Below, piece after piece: positions 1-5,968 of a stretch of 7,958 nucleotides of DNA (the first letter of the stretch is position 1; each line of letters opens with the position of its first letter). The notes under the pieces are model-generated. The model saw only the letters and a list, made by a program, of their open reading frames with translations, made no database searches and had not been told where the DNA came from. The DNA lies in contig VSJD01000113.1 in assembly GCA_008636095.1 (NCBI GenBank), positions 1 through 7,958 of the forward strand, written 5' to 3'. This DNA is from Kiritimatiellota bacterium. Lineage in GTDB: Bacteria; Verrucomicrobiota; Kiritimatiellia; JAAZAB01. Made by a program: the position numbers and the translations under genes.

Positions 1-39
1 AGTTTACCCACATAGCCTCTCGACGACGGCGGAGCACTA
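1..39 (-). repeat. Possible edge of a dispersed repeat downstream of the last gene
   Basis: This short stretch lies just past the stop codon of the leftmost gene. Its plus-strand bases 11-35 resemble bases 5926-5952: both have CATAGCC followed 8-10 bases later by ACGGCGGA and GC. Seen from the minus strand, both copies read CCGCCGT then GGCTATG. The second copy lies between two genes. This suggests a dispersed repeat cut by the window edge, but the match is short and gapped. No terminator hairpin with a T run is visible in these 39 bases. Confidence 0.3.
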
Positions 40-1833
40 TTATTTGTCCGTACAGTGTTGAAAATCCCAATCCAAAATCGCTGATTTAGAGTCGATAAAA
101 AATCCGGAACAAAGTGACTGACCCGGCACAGTTGGTTCGCCGCAATTATCCGGGGCGTCTTCCACCACGCCATCCCAAGTGAAAACCGGACTATTGGTGG
201 CGTAGGTAAAACTTCCCTCACCTTCGTTGTTCCACGTATTTACTGTCAATCCTATACCCTCATTATTAAAAATATTAGATGTTCCATAAGTAGGCGGGAT
301 CGGTTTAAACCAATACTTGACACGGTGTTCTATATTGGTGATTGACTGCAAATCATTCGTGGCAACTATCTTGGTTAGCCAACACTCATAAAAAATAGTG
401 TTTGTTTCGTCCCCGTCTATCCAATTGTGCGGGTAATTGATCGGATACTTGTGGTATTCATCTCCCCCCACCGTCCCTCCTCCGGTGGTCATCGAGGCGG
501 TAACATTATCATATGTCTCTCCCCCGACTATTATGGCGTACTCTCCCTCCAAACTCCCGTGAGACCATGATGGCGAAGACTCGGGCGGATACTCCGTAGA
601 TTCTGTAATATAATAAGTTCCATTAGTTGCTTCGCAATGCCATGAACCACACGACCAAGAAGAACCAGACCCGACGTAATCACCAACGCAAGGGGGCGTG
701 GGATGTTGAACATTGGTAACTATCGTACTCATTATCATATCAAACACCGCTGTCGGAGTTCCTGTAGCAACATCGGGGTCCCATACATCATAATCCCCCT
801 CAACGTCTCCGGCACGATACCATCGTTTTGTCCCCCAAGGTTCTGTTAAGGGATAGACCAGGTAACTCACGGCCGGGGGAGGATCAAACTCCGGTTCCAT
901 CGGCCCGAACAGCACTCCTATGCCGTTCGTCTGATACCATACGCGAGCATTATTCTGCACCTCGCCTTCAACATAAGTCCCGGTAATATCAGGGTTCAAA
1001 GCACCGGTAACTATCACATTTGTCGTCCAGTTAGTGATAACGGTTACTGTTTGGGTAGTTGTCGCCCTAACCCAAAGTTTATTCGGAACCCCCTCGCCAG
1101 AATATCCTACGTCGTACCACTGCAAAACCCCGTCTTCCCCAGTCTCAGTCGTCCCGCCACTACCTCCTTGGAAAACCGAATTAGAAAAGAATGTAATTTT
1201 GCAATGCTGTCGGATTCCCCAGTCAGGAGACGATGCCCCGCTTGAAATATAATCGTAAGAATCAACTGCATCAGCATACGCCTCGTTCAAAGTATGCCCG
1301 AATCCGTGCCCCGCCCACTTCTGGTATCCGGAGTACCAACTGTCTCCCTTGGTCTGTTTCAATTTCCAAAGGACCTCATACCGTTCCTGCAAGTTCGCGA
1401 CATATATCCGCCACGGACAGTCGCCGTAAGTAGCCGCATTCGTACCGATCGCGGGCATACATGTAAATTGATCTGTATGATCCCCAATTTCCAGCCGTGC
1501 CCACAATCCCGGCACAGTCAGCATTACGATGTTGGTGTCCACATAATACTGCACGAGTGACTTGATATTGGTGGCCATGGCGCCCATCAGGTTCTGATCA
1601 AGATAAAATCCCGTGGTATTCGTAAACGGCGCTACTCGGTAAGCAACCGGATCGATCTGATATTGCGTCGCCTGGCATCGTTCATTCATGCCACTAACAC
1701 ACTCCATCCCCTGCTCTACAATATCGTCCAGCTCACTTGCAGTCGGCCGGGTCGGATAGGATTCGGCATACCCACCGGCAACCAGCGCCACAATCCAGAG
1801 CGCCACCGTCACACGTAAATATCCGGCATTCAT
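40..1833 (-). CDS. Secreted cysteine-rich protein with duplicated beta module, function unknown
   Basis: A 597-residue protein I do not recognise as a named family. A typical signal peptide spans residues 1-23 (hydrophobic core ALWIVALVAGG, cleavage after GYA), so the product is exported. It has about 12 cysteines in the mature part (for example 45, 53, 125, 139, 211, 382, 395, 400, 484, 564, 575, 594), which suggests disulfides outside the cytoplasm. Residues about 280-363 and 380-450 look like two copies of one module: each opens with G-x-Y and closes with W-x-x-G-x-x-E-G-x-Y (RAGDVEGDY and SHGSLEGEY). The C-terminus ends in aromatic and Cys-rich sequence (ILDWDFQHCTDK). The ATG at 1833 is chosen because AGGGG sits 7 bases upstream and the signal peptide starts there. 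The frame stays open to a GTG at 1896, but the extra 21 residues are not signal-like. It follows the 1916-2722 gene by 82 bases and is probably cotranscribed with it. Confidence 0.85.
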   Translation of the reverse strand: MNAGYLRVTVALWIVALVAGGYAESYPTRPTASELDDIVEQGMECVSGMNERCQATQYQIDPVAYRVAPFTNTTGFYLDQNLMGAMATNIKSLVQYYVDTNIVMLTVPGLWARLEIGDHTDQFTCMPAIGTNAATYGDCPWRIYVANLQERYEVLWKLKQTKGDSWYSGYQKWAGHGFGHTLNEAYADAVDSYDYISSGASSPDWGIRQHCKITFFSNSVFQGGSGGTTETGEDGVLQWYDVGYSGEGVPNKLWVRATTTQTVTVITNWTTNVIVTGALNPDITGTYVEGEVQNNARVWYQTNGIGVLFGPMEPEFDPPPAVSYLVYPLTEPWGTKRWYRAGDVEGDYDVWDPDVATGTPTAVFDMIMSTIVTNVQHPTPPCVGDYVGSGSSWSCGSWHCEATNGTYYITESTEYPPESSPSWSHGSLEGEYAIIVGGETYDNVTASMTTGGGTVGGDEYHKYPINYPHNWIDGDETNTIFYECWLTKIVATNDLQSITNIEHRVKYWFKPIPPTYGTSNIFNNEGIGLTVNTWNNEGEGSFTYATNSPVFTWDGVVEDAPDNCGEPTVPGQSLCSGFFIDSKSAILDWDFQHCTDK

Positions 1834-1840
1834 TTGTGAT

Positions 1841-1845
1841 CCCCT
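1841..1845 (-). promoter_or_regulatory. Ribosome-binding site that decides the start at 1833
   Basis: On the minus strand this reads AGGGG, 7 bases before the ATG at 1833. It favours that start over the upstream in-frame ATG at 1878 and GTG at 1896. The start at 1833 also places a normal signal peptide at the very N-terminus. Confidence 0.6.
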
Positions 1846-1915
1846 GTCGTCCGCCAATGTTTTTATTCCAAACGCCATATCATTTTCCACCAACACTCAA
1901 GCCATTATTCTCTAC

Positions 1916-2722
1916 TTATGGGACCCTATGCGTTTTTATATCCTTATTTCTTATTTCCAGGGCTGACCCCAATGCTTCGTGTGTTCGTTGGATAGCAACT
2001 TCGTTTTCGTCTTTTTTCAGTATAAGTTTTTCTTTCCCTCCGGAAACAGCAATCTGAGTAACAATATATTCACCTACAAAATCTCCGGATCTGACATAAT
2101 AATCTCTGTGGTCCTCGGGAGCTATCCGTAGTATATATACTGGTCCTGCGGAAGTTTTCATTGTGCCCAGGAAAGAACATTTACTGATATCTTGGCAGGG
2201 AACATGAATAGGTTTGGACTGAGTCTTTTCTCTGTCAATTTTTAAGACTCTCCTGATATCATCCTGCCATGTCGGCCAACTCGGCAAATAAGAGAAGGTC
2301 GTTAAGCAATAGACTTGATATGTGCCGTTAGAACCAAGGTGTTCAGGAATTCGTGAAAACGTTCCTGAAATTGCAGGATTTATAGCCATGATTTCCGGTT
2401 TATAATCTGACGGCATAAGCCATAGCGTGAATTCTTCTTTACCCTTAAGGCCATTATAATAATTAGCGTTCTGCGTACCTTTGAAGCGAAATTCAATGCC
2501 TTTGGCAATACTTGGATTATGTCGCAATGGATAAGACTGCTCTTTTACTTCTATTGCCCATCCGATCGGTTGTATTTTCTGGAATGTTTGTTGCCATGCT
2601 GTCGTCTTTTCCTCGCTAATTAATTCTTCTTTTTGAGACGCCGCAAACAATGTCATCACGCTGACTTCAATTATTAGCAGGACAATAATCCAGCAAGAAA
2701 CTAGTCTTTTATAAAGACTCAT
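1916..2722 (-). CDS. Small exported or membrane-anchored protein, C-terminus GspC/PilP-like (tentative)
   Basis: A 268-residue protein without a firm family assignment. The N-terminus has a basic start (SLYKR) and a long hydrophobic stretch at about residues 8-27 ending in LFA-AS, either a signal peptide or a single anchor. Residues about 187-244 (TMKTSAGPVYILRI, then a Y-x-V-R-x-G-D-x-V-G-x-Y-x-V-x-x-I pattern and a K-L-I-L strand) resemble the small beta domain at the C-terminus of type II secretion GspC and type IV pilus PilP proteins. That is inference from pattern only. There are four cysteines, including a close pair at 176 and 182. The gene starts 11 bases after the stop of the transglutaminase-like gene, and its AGGAG ribosome-binding site touches that stop, so the two are probably translationally coupled. 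Base composition is low in GC (two sampled 60-base lines give about 37%) compared with about 60% in parts of the upstream gene. Confidence 0.8.
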   Translation of the reverse strand: MSLYKRLVSCWIIVLLIIEVSVMTLFAASQKEELISEEKTTAWQQTFQKIQPIGWAIEVKEQSYPLRHNPSIAKGIEFRFKGTQNANYYNGLKGKEEFTLWLMPSDYKPEIMAINPAISGTFSRIPEHLGSNGTYQVYCLTTFSYLPSWPTWQDDIRRVLKIDREKTQSKPIHVPCQDISKCSFLGTMKTSAGPVYILRIAPEDHRDYYVRSGDFVGEYIVTQIAVSGGKEKLILKKDENEVAIQRTHEALGSALEIRNKDIKTHRVP

Positions 2723-2729
2723 ATTTTTT

Positions 2730-2734
2730 CTCCT
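2730..2734 (-). promoter_or_regulatory. Ribosome-binding site overlapping the upstream stop codon
   Basis: The minus strand reads AAGGAG, 7 bases before the ATG at 2722. The last base pair of the motif region is shared with the TAA that ends the 2734-5013 gene. This geometry favours translational coupling of the two genes. Confidence 0.65.
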
Positions 2735-5013
2735 TATGGAATGGTTGCTAAATAATGCGGGGGAACCACACGGACATTTCCTGATTCATTCGTCGAAGGA
2801 AGACTGTTTGTAGTAACTATGACTCGGATATCGTGCACTGCCGAAGGGAGAATATAATTCCCGTCTGCGGTAACCGTGATATTTGAACCGTTGTTGAACT
2901 GTAACGTATACGCAGAAACATTCCAATTGATGTTATAAGTGCCATCATCCGCTAAATCAGGACTCGATGAATCTGGAAATGGATCAATAGTAATACCGCT
3001 GATCTCTGAATTTGGTTGCCATTCGCTGATTGGGGCATTTCCACTACCTAGATCTGCCACTTTCCACTGGAGCATACCGCCGACACCAGCAAAGGTTTGG
3101 ATGACATAAATTGGCAAATAATTTTCTTTTCCTGATTCTGCCGTAATATAATGACCTACGGACCAACCATCTGACGGGAAGACACCAGCGGAGACATCGA
3201 GTTGCCCAACGTAGAAGAAGCCTTGAAAATTGTTGTCTGGATATCCCAAGAACCAAGATGCTTCACCGGAATCTGGATGATGATAAAGGTGGTATTGTAT
3301 CTGCCATCCCCATGTTGATGAATTAGTCGTTACAATGTTATTATGGCACCATGCTCGATATGGATGTGCTTCGACACCAAGAAGACGACACGCAGTGGCC
3401 GCGATGTTTCCCCATGAGATGCAATCCCATCCTCCGCCGATATCCAACGCAACAAAAGGATTGTTTGTATAGTTATAGGCAAATCCGAGTTTGGCACCCA
3501 CTCCGCTATCACAAGTTGTTGCGATCTCATTGGTTGTGGCCTCGGTGTTGGCCCATTCGGAAGCAATATTTGCGCGTTTAGCCGTAAGAGCCATCGAAAC
3601 AGGATTGTAATTGTCACTGATGTCGTAATACGTGGTCTTCGGCGTTGCGTACATAATGAACGCCTTGTGCGCCGATGATCCGGACTCGATACCAGTAAGC
3701 CCAGCGATATCGCATGCAAAATCAATCGTCCATGTGCCGTTAAAGACCTGATTGGGAAGTTGATCTGGCGTGGTGAACGTAACTGAGACCTCGGTGCCGG
3801 AGATGTTCACGTTTGCGCTGTAGTTCAGGATAGAAACCGCCCCCGCGTGTAAAGTGGCGGAGAATGGGACTGCCGTCAGCGTTAGGGATGGAGAGACCTT
3901 GAACTTGGCCTGTATCGTCGGCGAACTCTCGCGAGTAAAGCAGACAGGGTCGTCTGTGTCACCAGCATCTTGAACGTCACCATCGAGATTTGCATCTTTC
4001 CACACGGGATCGGTGATGGTCGTATCGCCTTCACTGACATAAGTGTCATTGGTCCATGTATCGCTTCCTGTCTTCTTGAGAGAGTGCTCTCCGGACCCGC
4101 TAAAGCCGACTTCCATTAACTCCACTTTAACTACGGCCAAACTCACCTGATCATAAAAGTTGGTGTTATCTTTTGACGTTGCCCGGACTATGTAATTCGT
4201 TCCTACGCTGCCAGGCATTACCTCCGTTTGCCATGCGCCGTTGGATTGGATTGTAGCCCCGCCTGAACCTGACAAATCGGGGATCAATGACCACGTCACC
4301 CCTTGGGGTATATTTGTCCCCGTCACATTGAACTCCACATTTGAGCCATTCACTGCCACATACGCTTGGCGCGGCGTGATCCAGATGGACGGAATGATCA
4401 ATTGGTAGAAGACATTGGTCACATCCACCCGACAAGTTTTCTCTTCTCCGACATCCGGAAAGTTCGTATTGATTGAAGGGCCAATATCATTCGTGTCCGT
4501 CATCGGCGGATAATTGCCCAAACTCCCCACCAGCACATTCGAGATCGCCACCCGGACTCCATTACTGGGCGATATCCACCAATTCGTTTCCGAGGAGCGA
4601 AAGACGATTCGATTCTGGAGCGTCCACAAATACGCGCCCCATTCCCCGTTGACCGACTTGGTACCGCGCACCCAACCAACATTGTCGAATATCTTGCCAT
4701 AATAATTTGACGGCGTGCCGTTATAAGCCACCGCTGCATTCCAGGCTCCTTCGGCCGACCCATAGCAGACAGGAATAGCCGCCTGCTTCTCGATCGCACA
4801 CGTTTCATTCGTATTGATCGTGATATTAGTCCCCTTGACAAGATCCGTCAGTTTCCCCGATTCGGTATACAACATATCCACTAACGGCGGGGTCCCTTTA
4901 ACATCAATCCCCACCGCCGTAAAGGTCCGGTTGGTGTGATACATCTCCACGGCCATGGCGGAAACTGCCAGCCCGCAGAACCATATCAGCATTATGGACA
5001 ACCTATGCTTCAT
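2734..5013 (-). CDS. Large secreted protein with Ig-like and transglutaminase-like domains
   Basis: A 759-residue exported protein with a signal peptide at residues 1-21 or so (MLIWFCGLAVSAMA-VE). Residues about 208-297 look like a bacterial Ig-like (Big-type) domain: WITPRQAYVAVNGSNVEF followed by alternating strands. An acidic patch at 340-356 (DANLDGDVQDAGDTDD) resembles a calcium loop. Residues about 470-605 resemble the transglutaminase/protease superfamily: GGWDCISWGNIAATACRLLGV places a candidate nucleophile at Cys531, followed by the helix that normally ends in L-L-R-x-x-G-I-P. His578 or His579 and Asp593 fall at plausible spacings for the other triad residues. Bacterial members may cross-link, cleave or deamidate proteins, and the sequence cannot say which. 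The C-terminal about 150 residues are beta-rich and unassigned. The start at 5013 gives a proper signal peptide but has only a weak AGG 12 bases upstream. The gene is compact with the next gene downstream. Confidence 0.85.
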   Translation of the reverse strand: MKHRLSIMLIWFCGLAVSAMAVEMYHTNRTFTAVGIDVKGTPPLVDMLYTESGKLTDLVKGTNITINTNETCAIEKQAAIPVCYGSAEGAWNAAVAYNGTPSNYYGKIFDNVGWVRGTKSVNGEWGAYLWTLQNRIVFRSSETNWWISPSNGVRVAISNVLVGSLGNYPPMTDTNDIGPSINTNFPDVGEEKTCRVDVTNVFYQLIIPSIWITPRQAYVAVNGSNVEFNVTGTNIPQGVTWSLIPDLSGSGGATIQSNGAWQTEVMPGSVGTNYIVRATSKDNTNFYDQVSLAVVKVELMEVGFSGSGEHSLKKTGSDTWTNDTYVSEGDTTITDPVWKDANLDGDVQDAGDTDDPVCFTRESSPTIQAKFKVSPSLTLTAVPFSATLHAGAVSILNYSANVNISGTEVSVTFTTPDQLPNQVFNGTWTIDFACDIAGLTGIESGSSAHKAFIMYATPKTTYYDISDNYNPVSMALTAKRANIASEWANTEATTNEIATTCDSGVGAKLGFAYNYTNNPFVALDIGGGWDCISWGNIAATACRLLGVEAHPYRAWCHNNIVTTNSSTWGWQIQYHLYHHPDSGEASWFLGYPDNNFQGFFYVGQLDVSAGVFPSDGWSVGHYITAESGKENYLPIYVIQTFAGVGGMLQWKVADLGSGNAPISEWQPNSEISGITIDPFPDSSSPDLADDGTYNINWNVSAYTLQFNNGSNITVTADGNYILPSAVHDIRVIVTTNSLPSTNESGNVRVVPPHYLATIP

Positions 5014-5028
5014 TAGATTTTTTTACCT

Positions 5029-5100
5029 GCTAAACACACGAAATAAATAAAATGGCTGCACTTCACAATTTCATTCTACTTTCGCGTTATTTCGTTTAGC
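5029..5100. repeat. 72-base element with 14-base inverted arms between two genes
   Basis: On the plus strand the left arm is GCTAAAC-ACAC-GAAATAA (5029-5046) and the right arm is TTATTTCGTTTAGC (5087-5100). The arms are perfect complements over 14 bases once the ACAC insertion in the left arm is set aside, with a 40-base spacer. It almost fills the gap between the stop at 5104 and the start at 5013. It is not a standard terminator, since no T run follows on either strand. It may be a miniature repeat element or a leader hairpin in the mRNA of the downstream gene. Confidence 0.55.
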
Positions 5101-5103
5101 GGG

Positions 5104-5874
5104 CTATTCCACCTTGTAAAACTTGCCCGAGAGCGCGTTCAGCGCGTCCTTCATATCGTTCAAATCAGCCGCCGAGCCGGGCGAGTTCGTGAATGTTGGC
5201 GTCATCCCGAAATACAACTGCCAGTGATAGATGATCCGCTGACGTGCCGTCTCCCTCATATTCGTCACTTCGGGCTCCGCATCATCCGGATCCAATGGAT
5301 CTCCCCCATTTGCCACTTCCCACCAGTCCGACAGCCCATCCCCATCCGTGTCCGAGTTATACGGGTCTGTCCCGAGTTTCGCTTCTAGCCAATCCGAAAG
5401 CCCATCGCCATCGGAGTCCACCGCTGAATCAAAACTGAACACGTATTTTACCTGACCAATATTGGCCAGGGCGAAGTCGTTGGTGGACGAAGAATTGCCC
5501 CAGGGATAATAGCCGGGCATGTTTGCAGGGAAGGTATTGGTTAGGTTGAACTCGTAGAGCCGGTCATAAAACGGCTGGGCCACATATTTTACCTGGCCGA
5601 GATTGGCAAGATAGTAATTGTTGGAGTTAGAAAAGGTAGCGATCAGCGCGGGAATCGTGGAGCCGGCGCCGAAATAGGCATTCATTTCGTCGCGGGCGTT
5701 AACGGCCATCCATTTCAATTGGCCCTGGGTGATGGGCGCGTAATCGTTCGGGGACAGGTTGGGATCAACTGCACCACGGGTGAGCCACCACGAAGGACCT
5801 TGGGCGAAAAGAAATGTAGAATGCAGAATGCAGAATGCAGAAACACAGAAATATAATCTAAACTTTGTGCTCAT
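5104..5874 (-). CDS. Secreted calcium-binding TSP3/EF-hand-type repeat protein
   Basis: A 256-residue exported protein. The signal peptide is residues 1-24 (FLFA-Q cleavage). Three related motifs follow at residues 46-57 (PITQGQLKWMA), 89-99 (LANLGQVKYVA) and 136-146 (LANIGQVKYVF). These are typical of secreted proteins in Kiritimatiellota/Lentisphaerota-like genomes, as I recall. Two calcium-type loops then occur at 153-164 (DSDGDGLSDWLE) and 175-186 (DTDGDGLSDWWE), each followed by GTDP or GGDP, as in bacterial thrombospondin type 3 repeats. The role is probably surface or extracellular, with calcium stabilising the C-terminal part; no catalytic residues are evident. The start at 5874 is chosen because it opens directly on the signal peptide with purine-rich GAAGAAAG just upstream. 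The open frame extends to 6051, but that part overlaps the upstream gene and is not signal-like. Codons 12-22 or so are written by a 7-base tandem repeat. Confidence 0.85.
   Translation of the reverse strand: MSTKFRLYFCVSAFCILHSTFLFAQGPSWWLTRGAVDPNLSPNDYAPITQGQLKWMAVNARDEMNAYFGAGSTIPALIATFSNSNNYYLANLGQVKYVAQPFYDRLYEFNLTNTFPANMPGYYPWGNSSSTNDFALANIGQVKYVFSFDSAVDSDGDGLSDWLEAKLGTDPYNSDTDGDGLSDWWEVANGGDPLDPDDAEPEVTNMRETARQRIIYHWQLYFGMTPTFTNSPGSAADLNDMKDALNALSGKFYKVE
5813..5840. repeat. Four tandem 7-base units inside a signal-peptide coding region
   Basis: The plus strand holds AATGTAG followed by three exact AATGCAG units. On the coding strand this is CTGCATT repeated, so the protein shows a 7-residue period (SAFCILH then STF). 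Because 7 is not a multiple of 3, gain or loss of one unit would shift the reading frame of the TSP3-type gene. The repeat is short, so it may be stable in practice. Confidence 0.8.
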
Positions 5875-5968
5875 TATCTTTCTTCTCGTGTCTATGTGCC
5901 GACGCCTGCCCGCCATCTTGTCCTCCATAGCCGCTTTGGCAACGGCGGAAGCCTTTGTGCCTGCTTTG
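5875..5968 (-). repeat. Intergenic leader resembling a dispersed repeat
   Basis: This is the 94-base gap between the stop of the glycine-rich gene and the start of the TSP3-type gene. On the minus strand it contains CTTCCGCCGTTGCC and CGGCTATGGAGG, which partly match the sequence at window bases 1-35. It also stays open in the frame of the TSP3 gene. I recall similar strings recurring in PVC and Omnitrophota genomes, but cannot verify this here. It may be a mobile or recombinogenic repeat now acting as a 5' leader. No clear promoter is visible. Confidence 0.35.

Noticed and set aside
1834..1896. GTG start at 1896 for the leftmost gene
   Set aside because: It adds 21 non-signal-like residues and lacks a good ribosome-binding site, while the ATG at 1833 has AGGGG 7 bases upstream and opens a signal peptide.
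3044..4841. Alternate-frame open stretches inside the transglutaminase-like gene
   Set aside because: They are Arg- and Leu-rich translations typical of out-of-frame reading; the main frame has a signal peptide and recognisable domains.
5029..5100. Rho-independent terminator between the TSP3-type and transglutaminase-like genes
   Set aside because: The loop is 40 bases, the arms are AT-rich with a 4-base bulge, and no T run follows on either strand.
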